DNA of 18,807 nt, taken from assembly GCA_037147395.1 (NCBI GenBank), contig JBAWVG010000031.1:1-18807 (forward strand), written 5' to 3'. The DNA comes from VFJL01 sp037147395. GTDB taxonomy: Bacteria; Pseudomonadota; Gammaproteobacteria; Burkholderiales; Nitrosomonadaceae. Positions 1 to 8,260 of this stretch are shown piece by piece. The number at the start of each line of letters is the position of its first letter. Position 1 is the stretch's first letter. Made by a program: the position numbers and the translations under genes. A model generated the notes under the pieces. It saw only the letters and a list, made by a program, of their open reading frames with translations, was not told the DNA's origin and made no database searches.

Positions 1-2537
1 TTAATCTGGCGGTCACCCCCAAGATCCCACGACGTCTGGTCCGTCTTGAGGAGCTCGCGAATAATCTTTGGTACAGTTGGGACCGTTCTACGAGATCACT
101 CTTCTCTCGTTTGCACCCTGGTCTGTGGGGCGCGGTCGGGCATAACCCCAAAGCCTTCCTTAAGCGTGTTGACGAGTCTCTCCTACTCGAGGCAGCAGAG
201 GACCAGGTCTTTCTGGCGAACTTCAACAGCATACTCTCCTCCTACGATTCTTATCATTCAGAGCCGCTTCGGCATACCGGTCCGGAAGGAATGGGTCCTC
301 ACGACCAAGTGGCTTACTTCTGCTTCGAGTTTGGTTTCCATGAAAGTTTTCCGATCTATTCGGGCGGACTCGGTATCCTCGCGGGGGACCACTGCAAGGC
401 CGCGAGCGATCTACGGCTACCCTTTATCGGGGTCGGACTGCTCTACCGTCAGGGATACTTCTTCCAGTCGATCGATAACCAGGGTAATCAGCAGGTCACC
501 TATACCGACTCGGATTTTGAAGACTTACCGGTGATGCCGGTATTACATGAGGACGGGTCTGAGGTTCGAGTCGAGGTGGATCTGCCGAACAGGAAGGTCT
601 TGATACAGGTATGGCAGGCTAGGGTCGGTCATGTGACTCTTTATTTGCTCGATACCGACCTCCCTGAGAATTCACCCGAGGACCGTGATATTACCCACCA
701 GCTCTATGGGGGTGATAAGTCGATGCGTATCGAGCAGGAGATCATACTCGGTGTGGGTGGGGTGAGGGCGCTGGAAGCGGTTGGGATGAGACCGACGGTC
801 TGGCATATCAATGAGGGTCATGCTGCATTCATGATGCTCGAGAGGATGCGTAACCTCGTTCATCAGGGACTGGACTTTGCAACAGCGCTTGAAGCAGTAT
901 CGGTGAATACGGTATTTACAACTCATACCGCAGTCCCCGCGGGTCATGATCACTTCAGTGAAGACATGATGCAAACCTATTTTGAGGGGTTCTATGGTGA
1001 TCTGAGAATTGCTCGAGAGGATTTCATGGCATTGGGACATGTTCCCGATAGCCCTGACTTTAATATGACCGCTCTGGCACTTCGTAGCTCGCGATCGCAT
1101 AACGGGGTGAGCAGAATACATGGACATGTGTCGGCACGTATCTGCAAGGATTTATGGCCTCAGATCGAGCCGGAAGAAAACCCCATGGACTACATCACCA
1201 ATGGGATTCATGTTCCGACCTTCCTCGCTCAGGAGTGGTCCGATCTGTTCGACCGCCATCTCGGACACGAGTGGCGTAACAAGATGTGTGATACCGATTA
1301 CTGGTCACGGATCGAGACCATACCAGACCATCAGTTCTGGAGTGTTCGGCAATCTTTAAAGTCTCAGATGCTGTACGGGATACGGTCACACCTCTCAGTT
1401 CAGAATGCGCATAACCATGGATCTGATGCGCACCTTGATCGGTTACTCAGGCTGATTGATCCGACCAATCCGAATATCCTGACCATCGGATTCGCACGAC
1501 GTTTCGCCACCTATAAACGAGCCACACTGCTATTTGAGAATCTTGATTGGCTGCGTAAAATCATCCTCGACCAAGACCGTCCGGTTCTATTCATCTTTGC
1601 CGGTAAGGCTCATCCAGCGGACATCCCCGGTCAGGATTTAATCCGACGTATCAGCCAGGTGGCACGTATGCCAGAGTTTGAGGGTCAGTTGCTGCTGATC
1701 GCAGGCTACGACTTGAGACTCGCTAGGAGAATGGTCGCAGGGGTGGATGTCTGGCTCAATAACCCGGTATACCCGTTAGAGGCGAGTGGCACATCGGGCA
1801 TGAAGGCCGGTATCAATGGGACCATTAACTTGAGTGTTCTGGATGGTTGGTGGGGTGAGGGATTCAATGGTAAGAATGGATGGGCCATCAAGCCGGGACC
1901 TGAGGACATGCCACCCACACTGCGCGATCAGGAGGAGAGTCAGACACTCTATGAGATCCTTCAGGATCGGGTGGTTCCACTCTACTATCACCGAGATAAG
2001 CTCGGTTACTCGCCAGAGTGGGTGAAGATGGCAAAGAACTCGATGATGTCTTTACTGCCGAGGTTTAATGCCACTCGGATGTTGGATGAATACCGTGACA
2101 AGTTCTATCTGCCCGCGATGAGGCAGGGTGCACGTTATACCGAGAATGGTTTTGAGGGGGCCAAGAGGGTCGCCTCCTGGAAGTCTCAGGTGAGGAGTGC
2201 TTGGGGTGGTGTGACGCTCAGAAGGCTTGATACACCCTGCAAGCGGATCAGCTTTGGTGACCCCGTCCATTTCAGTGTCTCTGCACGGTTAAATGGTCTG
2301 AGTCCGGATGATGTGGTGGTGGAGTTGTTGGTCTGTCGACAGTTCAAGGGGAGTAAGATCTGCGACTTCAAGCATTTTAGGTTTGACTCGATCGGGGTGG
2401 GTGAGTCGGGTGAGAATCTATTTAAACTCGATCTAGCGCCAGAACTATGTGGCAAGCTCGAGTATTACATCAGGGCCTATCCGTATCAACCCCTTCTCAC
2501 ACACCCGATGGAGATGGGTCTGATGGCCTGGTTATGA
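1..2537 (+). CDS. glgP: Alpha-glucan (glycogen) phosphorylase, 5' end outside window
   Basis: The protein releases glucose-1-phosphate from the non-reducing ends of glycogen by phosphorolysis, using pyridoxal phosphate, in the cytoplasm. The frame is open from base 3, so the gene starts left of the window; the TTG at 111 is an internal leucine. The first residues (PRRLVRLEELANNLWYSWDR) match the DUF3417 N-terminal region of the alpha-glucan family phosphorylases. Then come SGGLGILAGDH, the LLYRQGYF segment, HINEGHAAF, and near residue 595 (counted from base 3) EASGTSGMKAG, whose lysine, codon 1803-1805, is the expected PLP Schiff-base residue. About 844 residues are visible, close to the length I expect for this subfamily, so only a few should be missing. 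It converges on fic with 26 bases between stop codons. The family call is firm; exact glucan preference (glycogen or maltodextrin) cannot be read from sequence. Confidence 0.93.
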   Translation, partial: NLAVTPKIPRRLVRLEELANNLWYSWDRSTRSLFSRLHPGLWGAVGHNPKAFLKRVDESLLLEAAEDQVFLANFNSILSSYDSYHSEPLRHTGPEGMGPHDQVAYFCFEFGFHESFPIYSGGLGILAGDHCKAASDLRLPFIGVGLLYRQGYFFQSIDNQGNQQVTYTDSDFEDLPVMPVLHEDGSEVRVEVDLPNRKVLIQVWQARVGHVTLYLLDTDLPENSPEDRDITHQLYGGDKSMRIEQEIILGVGGVRALEAVGMRPTVWHINEGHAAFMMLERMRNLVHQGLDFATALEAVSVNTVFTTHTAVPAGHDHFSEDMMQTYFEGFYGDLRIAREDFMALGHVPDSPDFNMTALALRSSRSHNGVSRIHGHVSARICKDLWPQIEPEENPMDYITNGIHVPTFLAQEWSDLFDRHLGHEWRNKMCDTDYWSRIETIPDHQFWSVRQSLKSQMLYGIRSHLSVQNAHNHGSDAHLDRLLRLIDPTNPNILTIGFARRFATYKRATLLFENLDWLRKIILDQDRPVLFIFAGKAHPADIPGQDLIRRISQVARMPEFEGQLLLIAGYDLRLARRMVAGVDVWLNNPVYPLEASGTSGMKAGINGTINLSVLDGWWGEGFNGKNGWAIKPGPEDMPPTLRDQEESQTLYEILQDRVVPLYYHRDKLGYSPEWVKMAKNSMMSLLPRFNATRMLDEYRDKFYLPAMRQGARYTENGFEGAKRVASWKSQVRSAWGGVTLRRLDTPCKRISFGDPVHFSVSARLNGLSPDDVVVELLVCRQFKGSKICDFKHFRFDSIGVGESGENLFKLDLAPELCGKLEYYIRAYPYQPLLTHPMEMGLMAWL

Positions 2538-2563
2538 AATCAAGGGGGGTATGTTGAGATCTG

Positions 2564-3694
2564 TCAGGCCCTGATCTGATCGCGAGCAAGCTCATAACCG
2601 GTGCTACGACCTCCCCCCGGCATCTTTGTTAAAATACCGAGTGACAACAACTCGTTGATATCTCGAAGCGCGGTATCGGGTGAGCATTTTGCAAGGGAGG
2701 CATACTTGCTGCTGGTGAGTCTACCCTCGAATCCATCCGTCATTCGGTTGATCAACTTGATCTGACGTTCATTTAACGGCATGCCGGCCCAGCGCTGCCA
2801 GAGATTTGCCTTCAGTAGTACCCGAGACAGGGTTAAGTCCGCCCCCTGAAGGGCTCTCAATAGGCAACCCAGGAACCATATAAGCCAGTCTGTTACATCG
2901 AGACCGCCCTTCTGGGTACGCTCAAGAATGTCATAGTAGTCCCTACGTTCACGCTGGATCTGTGCCGATAAACTGTAAAACCGTTGAGTTGATTGATCGG
3001 CACGGGCCAGTGCCATATCGCAGACCGCTCGGGCGATGCGCCCGTTGCCATCATCGAATGGATGGACCGTCACGAACCAGAGATGTGCAATTCCTGCCTT
3101 AACCAGTGGGTCGTCCTTCTGGTCGTGGTTGAACCATGTCAATAGACGCGACATCTCTTCATTCAGTGAGTTCGCAGGTGGTGCTTCGAAGTGCACCCTC
3201 TGACGGCCTATCGGTCCCGATACCACCTGCATCGGCCCGGTTGAATCGTCTCGATAGCGTCCGGTGCAAATTGGCAGCATTCCGCTGTAGCCGGTCGGGA
3301 AGAGTGCGGCATGCCATCCAAATAACCGATCCGGTGTCAGCGGCAGGGGGTGGTTTGAGGTTGCATCGATCACCATCTCCACGACACCATCGATGTGTCG
3401 GTCGGAAGGTGCCAGGGCACCGATGTCTAGTCCTAATCGACGGGCGATCGATGACCGAACGTCCTCTGGGTCGAAGTGCTCTCCCTCGATCTCGCTGGTC
3501 TTGATCACCTCTTCGGTCAGTACCTGCAAGGTGGCCTGATCACGAAGTTCCAGTCCCAGGGTCTGCATCCGGCCCAATAGACTACCCTGTAGTCGATGAA
3601 TTTGACCCATCAGACTCATCAATGGCTGGATGTCATAGTGCCATTGAGGCCAGTGATGGTGTTGCCAGAGGTAATTTTTTTCTCCGCTTTTCAT
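2564..3694 (-). CDS. Fic family protein with N-terminal DUF4172-like region and C-terminal winged helix
   Basis: Fic enzymes transfer AMP (or another nucleotide moiety) from a nucleotide to a protein hydroxyl group. Residues 9-50 look like the DUF4172/Fic_N region (LWQHHHWPQW). TSEIEG at 66-71 fits the inhibitory-helix motif [S/T]xxxE[G/N] lying N-terminal of the Fic core, as in class II Fic proteins. The catalytic loop HPFDDGNGRI is at 211-220, with histidine 211 as the expected base, and TGRYR at 144-148 is the usual flap region. The last 60 residues (NERQIKLINRM to the end) resemble a winged helix with a glycine-rich wing, so the protein may bind DNA. All key residues are present, so it should be active when the inhibitory helix is released. 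It lies 99 bases after glgA on the same strand but has its own promoter-like box. The ATG at 3694 has no Shine-Dalgarno sequence and sits 6 bases after a TATAAT box. Target protein unknown. Confidence 0.92.
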   Translation of the reverse strand: MKSGEKNYLWQHHHWPQWHYDIQPLMSLMGQIHRLQGSLLGRMQTLGLELRDQATLQVLTEEVIKTSEIEGEHFDPEDVRSSIARRLGLDIGALAPSDRHIDGVVEMVIDATSNHPLPLTPDRLFGWHAALFPTGYSGMLPICTGRYRDDSTGPMQVVSGPIGRQRVHFEAPPANSLNEEMSRLLTWFNHDQKDDPLVKAGIAHLWFVTVHPFDDGNGRIARAVCDMALARADQSTQRFYSLSAQIQRERRDYYDILERTQKGGLDVTDWLIWFLGCLLRALQGADLTLSRVLLKANLWQRWAGMPLNERQIKLINRMTDGFEGRLTSSKYASLAKCSPDTALRDINELLSLGILTKMPGGGRSTGYELARDQIRA

Positions 3695-3776
3695 GCGGAG
3701 ATTATAGTATGGAATCTCCGCAAAAGAAAACTATTCTCCGCATAAGTTGCGGTGATTATGTGGATTATTCGCCGCA
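3679..3776. promoter_or_regulatory. Six-site operator-like array at the fic start
   Basis: Six copies of the 10-mer ATTCTCCGCA or its complement are visible: 3679-3688 (forward, 8 of 10), 3694-3703 (reverse, TGCGGAGATT), 3713-3722 (forward, AATCTCCGCA), 3733-3742 (forward, exact), 3748-3757 (reverse, one further mismatch) and 3767-3776 (forward, one mismatch). Copies 2 and 3 form a perfect 10-base inverted repeat with a 9-base spacer. Copies 1-3 and 4-6 form two triplets with the same internal spacing (15 then 19 bases) and an exact offset of 54 bases. The array overlaps the -10 box, the start codon and the first codons of fic. This looks like a cooperative repressor-binding region; the regulator is not identified, but the winged helix of Fic itself is a candidate. 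Confidence 0.7.
3701..3729 (-). promoter_or_regulatory. Putative fic promoter with perfect TATAAT -10 box
   Basis: On the minus strand a perfect TATAAT occupies 3706-3701. Seventeen bases upstream lies only a weak -35 match, TTTCTT, at 3729-3724. The predicted transcription start falls on or next to the fic ATG at 3694, giving a leaderless or nearly leaderless mRNA. The -10 box lies between the arms of the repeat 3694-3703/3713-3722, so a protein bound there would block RNA polymerase. Confidence 0.5.
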
Positions 3777-3793
3777 CATGACCCTTCAACCCT

Positions 3794-5305
3794 TCACGCG
3801 ACCGTCTGGGATACCGGCAGACCAGAGGCGAGCGATCGGTATATTTCAGAGTAGGATTCAGCACTGACTCGCCAGCTCAAGTCCTTGGACATGCAGTTCT
3901 TCTGCAGACGTCTCCATGCGGGTTTGTCGCGGTAGAGGGTGCTGACTCGACGGATGCCAGCCAGAAAATTATTCGCATTCATCGATTGAAATAAGAATCC
4001 GCTTGCAGTGCCGTCTGACAGCGTGGAGGGAATGCAGTCGACCACGGTATCGATCAGACCACCGGTCGCGTGAACCAGTGGGGGTGTTCCATATCGCTGG
4101 CTGTATAACTGGTTTAGGCCGCACGGCTCGAACCGTGAGGGCATCAGGAAGCAATCTGAACCGGCCTCGATCAGGTGCGATAGAGATTCATCAAATCCGA
4201 TACTGACCGAAATCTTCCCGGGGTAGTTCCTAGCGAGCTGCATCAGTTGACTCTCCAGAGCAGGCTCACCGCTGCCGAGGACGACCAACTGAGCGGGGGT
4301 TCTGGTCAAGTGAGGAGCGACCTGTAACAGCAGATCGCTCCCTTTTTGATGAGCGATTCGACTGACCATCCCAAACAATAAAATATCCGGGTCGACCGTG
4401 AGTCCGAGAGACTGCTGCAGGGAGCGCTTATTGGCGGACTTGTTGTTGATCTTGCTTAAGCTGTAGTGCCTGATCAGGTGGGGATCACTCGATGGGTCCC
4501 ACTCAAGGGTATCGATACCATTAACGATACCACTGATTTGGTTACGACGACCCGACAGCAATCCCTGTAATCCGAATCCCAGTTCTGAGGTCTGGATCTC
4601 GCGCGCATAAGTCGGACTGACGCTGACAATGTGATCGGAATAGTAGAGACCGGCCTTCAGGAAGGACATCTGCCCATAGTACTCAAGACCATTGATATTG
4701 AAGCTATCCGCGGGGAGACCCAATTGGGCCACGCTACCGGGTGGGAATACCCCCTGAAAGGCGAGGTTATGGATCTCCATCAGTGTGGCAGACCTCTTCC
4801 CACGATGAGTGTTCAGATAGGCGGGTGTGAGTCCGCTCTGCCAGTCATTACAGTGAACCACCTGGGGCCGCCACTGGAGTGGACTGGCGTCGGATGAGAG
4901 TATTGCACCGACCCTTGAGAGTAGACCGAACCGGAGCGCGTTATCTGGCCACTCGTGGCCAGAGGGGTCCATGTAAGGTCCTCCCTCACGTTGATAGAGA
5001 CCCGGGCAATCAAGAATGATGACTGGAATCTCTCCCGAGTCCCCCACCTGTAACTTAGCCGACAATAGAGTCGCCGGTGGGAAATGCGCCAGGGGACCGA
5101 GATCGGCTAACCGACGTTTGTTTTTCAATCCAGACATCACCTGCGGATAGCCTGGGATGAGCACCCTCACATCCACACCTAACTGACGAAGCGCCGATGG
5201 GAGTGATGAGCTGACATCACCCAGTCCCCCTGTCTTGATCAGTGGGTGGATCTCGGGCGTGATGAAGAGAACACTCAGAGGGGAGTGGGATGTCTTTCGG
5301 AGCAT
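3794..5305 (-). CDS. glgA: Glycogen synthase, ADP-glucose dependent (GT5)
   Basis: This enzyme adds glucose from ADP-glucose to the non-reducing end of alpha-1,4-glucan. At 503 residues it is slightly longer than E. coli GlgA (477), with short extensions at both ends. KTGGLGDV at 24-31 is the N-terminal sugar-nucleotide motif. SRIAHQKG, with R316 and K321, and SRFEPCGLNQL, with E393, are the catalytic and nucleotide-binding residues of the C-terminal Rossmann domain; TGGLIDTV follows. At 151-158 the sequence is HCNDWQSG, so glutamine 156 stands where E. coli has the histidine of HDWHAG. The gene follows pgi by 45 bases and is probably co-transcribed with thiolase and pgi. No Shine-Dalgarno sequence is visible before the ATG at 5305; the start is chosen because SVLFITPEIHPL must be included and little else is available. 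Confidence 0.95.
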   Translation of the reverse strand: MLRKTSHSPLSVLFITPEIHPLIKTGGLGDVSSSLPSALRQLGVDVRVLIPGYPQVMSGLKNKRRLADLGPLAHFPPATLLSAKLQVGDSGEIPVIILDCPGLYQREGGPYMDPSGHEWPDNALRFGLLSRVGAILSSDASPLQWRPQVVHCNDWQSGLTPAYLNTHRGKRSATLMEIHNLAFQGVFPPGSVAQLGLPADSFNINGLEYYGQMSFLKAGLYYSDHIVSVSPTYAREIQTSELGFGLQGLLSGRRNQISGIVNGIDTLEWDPSSDPHLIRHYSLSKINNKSANKRSLQQSLGLTVDPDILLFGMVSRIAHQKGSDLLLQVAPHLTRTPAQLVVLGSGEPALESQLMQLARNYPGKISVSIGFDESLSHLIEAGSDCFLMPSRFEPCGLNQLYSQRYGTPPLVHATGGLIDTVVDCIPSTLSDGTASGFLFQSMNANNFLAGIRRVSTLYRDKPAWRRLQKNCMSKDLSWRVSAESYSEIYRSLASGLPVSQTVA

Positions 5306-5350
5306 GGGATGATGCTGATATTGATGGTGAGACCTTGTCTGGATCCGTCT

Positions 5351-6985
5351 CTAACAGTTCTTCTTAAAGTGATTGATCAGACCATTGCTAGACGAGTCGT
5401 GTCCGGTTACGGGGAAGTCTCCCTCAAGTTCCGACAGGATGGTCCCGGCCAGTTTCTTACCCAGCTCGACTCCCCACTGATCGAATGGATTCACATTCCA
5501 GATCACGCTCTGTACAAATACCTTGTGTTCAAACATCGCGAGCAGAGATCCCAAAGTTTTAGGATCGAGCCTCTTGAAGAGGATGGAGTTGGAGGCGTGA
5601 TTGCCTGAGAAAATTTTGTGTGGGAGTAATTTTTCCAGCGCATCCGAAGACATTCCCTGTGAGACAAGTTCATCACGGACCTCGCTCTCTGTCCTACCCT
5701 TCATCAGTGATTCGGTCTGCGCGAAGAAGTTTGCCATCAGGAGGGTGTGATGATTGCCGATCGGATTTTGGCTCTGGCAGGGTGCCAGAAAGTCTGATGA
5801 GATGATCTGATTGCCCTGGTGGAGTAACTGGTAGAACGCATGCTGACCATTGGTCCCAGGCTCACCCCACAGGACCACCCCGGTGCTGTAATCGACAGAT
5901 CTACCATCACGGTCGGTGGTCTTTCCATTACTCTCCATCTCGAGTTGTTGAAGATAAGCCGGTAGTCGGTGGAGAGACTGATCATAGGGCAGTACCGCGT
6001 GCGTGGTCGCGCCACAGAAATTGATCTGCCAGATGCCGATGAGGGCAAGAATGACGGGTAGATTTTTTTCGAGTGGGGTGCTCTTAAAGTGGTGATCCAT
6101 CCGACTCGCCCCATCCAGCAACTGATAGAAATTCTCCATCCCGATTGCAATCGCGATCGGCAGTCCAATGGCAGACCAGAGTGAGTATCGACCCCCCACC
6201 CAATCCCAAAACTCGAACATATTGATCGGGTCGATACCGAATCTTTTAACCTCCTCGCGGTTGGATGAGACGGCGATGAAGTGGCTTGCGATGTCCTTCT
6301 CCCGACCACCATGGGCGATGAACCACTCACGGGCAGAACGTGCATTCGTCATGGTCTCCTGGGTGGTGAAGGTCTTTGAGGAGATGATGAAGAGCGTGGT
6401 CGCGGGGTTCAGAGATTTTAGGGTCTCTGTCAGATGAGTCCCATCGATATTGGACACAAAGTGAGTCACGATCTGGCTGGAAGTGTAGGGCTTTAGTGCA
6501 TCGACCACCATCGATGGACCTAGATCGGATCCGCCGATACCGATACTGACCACATCGGTGAAACGGCTGCCAGAGTATCCCTTCAATTCACCCGATCTGA
6601 TTGCTTGGGTGTAACTGTCCATCTGCATCAGAACCCGCTTAACCGAGGGCGTGATATCGACTCCGTCCAGATGGAATGGTCCCTCTCCTCGGAGAGCGAC
6701 ATGGAGTGCTGCTCGGTTCTCGGTATTGTTAACCCTCTCACCTCGGAACATCTTTCCGATCCATTCTTCCAGACCTTGCTGTCGAGCAAGTGTCATCAAG
6801 AGTGTCATGCTCTCAGAGTTGATGGGCTGCTTGGAGTAGTCGATCAGGATATCGTTAAAGAGTAGTGAGAATTTATCGAATCGATCTTCATCCTGATCGA
6901 ACAGATCCCGTAGGTGAAAACCCGATAGAGTCGTTCGGTGATCGTGTAGCGCATTCCAAGCGGGAGAATGTGTGAGTGTCGACAT
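5351..6985 (-). CDS. pgi: Glucose-6-phosphate isomerase
   Basis: Pgi interconverts glucose-6-phosphate and fructose-6-phosphate, connecting gluconeogenesis or glycolysis with the glycogen pathway. The 544 residues are typical for the E. coli-type enzyme. The phosphate-binding IGIGGSDLGP is at 148-157, DWVGGRYSLWS at 261-271, GEPGTNGQHAF with E375 at about 374-384, and FDQWGVELGK with lysine 510 at 501-510; the last two are PROSITE-type signatures. The C-terminal HDSSSNGLINHFK closely resembles the enterobacterial end. An AGGA lies 8 bases before the ATG at 6985. The thiolase stop is 31 bases upstream and glgA starts 45 bases downstream. In this setting the gene probably feeds hexose phosphate into ADP-glucose synthesis. 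Nothing suggests a defect. Confidence 0.97.
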   Translation of the reverse strand: MSTLTHSPAWNALHDHRTTLSGFHLRDLFDQDEDRFDKFSLLFNDILIDYSKQPINSESMTLLMTLARQQGLEEWIGKMFRGERVNNTENRAALHVALRGEGPFHLDGVDITPSVKRVLMQMDSYTQAIRSGELKGYSGSRFTDVVSIGIGGSDLGPSMVVDALKPYTSSQIVTHFVSNIDGTHLTETLKSLNPATTLFIISSKTFTTQETMTNARSAREWFIAHGGREKDIASHFIAVSSNREEVKRFGIDPINMFEFWDWVGGRYSLWSAIGLPIAIAIGMENFYQLLDGASRMDHHFKSTPLEKNLPVILALIGIWQINFCGATTHAVLPYDQSLHRLPAYLQQLEMESNGKTTDRDGRSVDYSTGVVLWGEPGTNGQHAFYQLLHQGNQIISSDFLAPCQSQNPIGNHHTLLMANFFAQTESLMKGRTESEVRDELVSQGMSSDALEKLLPHKIFSGNHASNSILFKRLDPKTLGSLLAMFEHKVFVQSVIWNVNPFDQWGVELGKKLAGTILSELEGDFPVTGHDSSSNGLINHFKKNC

Positions 6986-7016
6986 AGTGCGATCCTGTTC
7001 TTATAAAGTATTTGTG

Positions 7017-8201
7017 TCAGAGTCTCTCGAATACCGCTGCGATCCCCTGTCCACCACCGATACACATCGTCACCAGTGCGTAACGTCCGCCGGTACGGTG
7101 TAGCTCGTAAATTGCTTTGACGGTGAGGATACAACCGGTCGCCCCGATCGGATGACCCAGGGCCACTGCACCCCCATTGGGGTTCGTTCTTAATGGGTCG
7201 AGATGTAACTCTCTCACCACCGCACAAGACTGTGCTGAGAAGGCCTCGTTGGATTCAACCACATCCATGTCGGATACAGAAAGTCCTGCCCTTTTAAGAG
7301 CGTTCTTCACGGCCGTGACCGGGCCGATCCCCATGTACTTGGGGTCGACCCCTGCATGACCGTAAGAAACTAATCTCGCCATGGGCTTGAGTCCACGGGC
7401 CTCGGCCGCACCTCGTTCCATCATCACGACTGAGGATGCGCTGTCATTGATACCGGATGCGTTTCCAGCGGTGACCGTGCCGGTCTTTTGGAAGACCGGT
7501 CTTAGGCCGGATAAAGATTCGATCGTCAGGTCCGATCGTGGGTGCTCGTCCGTGTCAAAGATCGTCGTACCTCGACGGCTCTTTAACTCGATCGGTAGGA
7601 TCTGGCTCTTGAAGTAACCATTCCGGATGGCATGGTTAGCCCGTCTGTGACTCTCTAGTGCAAAGAGATCTTGCTCCTCTCTGCTGATACCCCATTTGGC
7701 GGCGATATTCTCAGCAGTGACCCCCATATGAACCTTGTCAAAGGGGTCTGTCAATGCACCGACCATCATGTCGATGCTACTGACATCGTTCATTCTCTGC
7801 CCCCATCTGAGTGTGGGTAGTAAGTATCCCCCCCGGCTCATGGACTCGGATCCACCGGCCACTGCCACATCGGTGTCTCCCAGCAGAATATTCTGTGAGG
7901 CAGAGATGATGGCCTGTAGACCGCTACCGCATAACCGGTTCAGTGTCAGTGAGGAGATGGTCTGGGGGAGCCCCCCCTGGATAGAGGCCACACGTGCAAG
8001 ATACATATCCCGTGCTTCGCCATGGATGACATTGCCAAAGACCAAATGACCCACCTCATCAGGATCAATCCCGGCACGTCTGACAGACTCCCTCACCACG
8101 AGCGCAGCTAGTTCAGTGGCGGGGGTGTCCTTGAGAGATCCACCATAATCACCGATAGCGGTTCGAATGCCGCTCAGTATCACGACCTCGCGAGTGGTCA
8201 T
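7017..8201 (-). CDS. Acetyl-CoA C-acyltransferase (thiolase)
   Basis: Thiolases condense two acyl-CoA molecules or cleave a 3-ketoacyl-CoA. At 394 residues this is a normal length. NRLCGSGLQA places the nucleophilic cysteine at 91; NEAFSAQ begins at 318; GGAVALGHPIGATG gives histidine 350; and CIGGGQG gives the second catalytic cysteine at 380, so the enzyme should be active. The sequence cannot separate a biosynthetic PhaA/BktB-type enzyme from an AtoB or FadA-type one, so no symbol is given. No phaB, phaC or fad gene is in view. It heads the thiolase-pgi-glgA series, which is unusual company. An AGGAG lies 7 bases before the ATG at 8201 and is half of a small hairpin. A biosynthetic thiolase for polyhydroxybutyrate, a second carbon store, is an inference only. 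Confidence 0.93.
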   Translation of the reverse strand: MTTREVVILSGIRTAIGDYGGSLKDTPATELAALVVRESVRRAGIDPDEVGHLVFGNVIHGEARDMYLARVASIQGGLPQTISSLTLNRLCGSGLQAIISASQNILLGDTDVAVAGGSESMSRGGYLLPTLRWGQRMNDVSSIDMMVGALTDPFDKVHMGVTAENIAAKWGISREEQDLFALESHRRANHAIRNGYFKSQILPIELKSRRGTTIFDTDEHPRSDLTIESLSGLRPVFQKTGTVTAGNASGINDSASSVVMMERGAAEARGLKPMARLVSYGHAGVDPKYMGIGPVTAVKNALKRAGLSVSDMDVVESNEAFSAQSCAVVRELHLDPLRTNPNGGAVALGHPIGATGCILTVKAIYELHRTGGRYALVTMCIGGGQGIAAVFERL

Positions 8202-8206
8202 GAGGT

Positions 8207-8224
8207 CTCTCCTGATTGGGAGAG
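8207..8224 (-). promoter_or_regulatory. Hairpin covering the thiolase ribosome binding site
   Basis: On the minus strand CTCTCC (8224-8219) and GGAGAG (8212-8207) form a perfect 6-base stem with a 6-base loop. The right arm contains the AGGAG Shine-Dalgarno sequence, 7 bases before the ATG at 8201. Folding would hide the ribosome binding site; whether it forms in vivo is unknown. On the plus strand the same hairpin is followed by a T-rich stretch (8225-8239), but no plus-strand gene ends here. Confidence 0.4.
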
Positions 8225-8260
8225 TGTTTGATTTTTTTGTCGGTTCATCGTGGGATAGAT

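Noticed and set aside
46..534. 162-codon plus-strand frame overlapping the start of glgP
   Set aside because: It lies wholly within the phosphorylase gene in another frame, and its product has low-complexity serine/arginine composition with no recognisable domain.
672..1127. 151-codon minus-strand frame inside glgP
   Set aside because: Antisense to clearly conserved phosphorylase sequence (HINEGHAAF region); no domain and no ribosome binding site.
3679..3776. CRISPR array at the repeats upstream of fic
   Set aside because: The repeat units are only 10 bases, alternate in orientation and have unequal spacers; no cas gene is present.
3136..3867. Plus-strand frames of 122 and 81 codons over fic and its promoter
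   Set aside because: They are antisense to the Fic catalytic region and the operator array and show no protein family features.
5737..6345. 202-codon minus-strand frame inside pgi
   Set aside because: A shifted frame of the pgi gene itself; the pgi frame is intact throughout, so it is neither a frameshift nor a second gene.
8207..8239. Plus-strand intrinsic terminator before the glgB remnant
   Set aside because: The hairpin is followed by a T-rich run, but no plus-strand gene ends upstream of it for several kilobases; a role on the thiolase mRNA is more likely.
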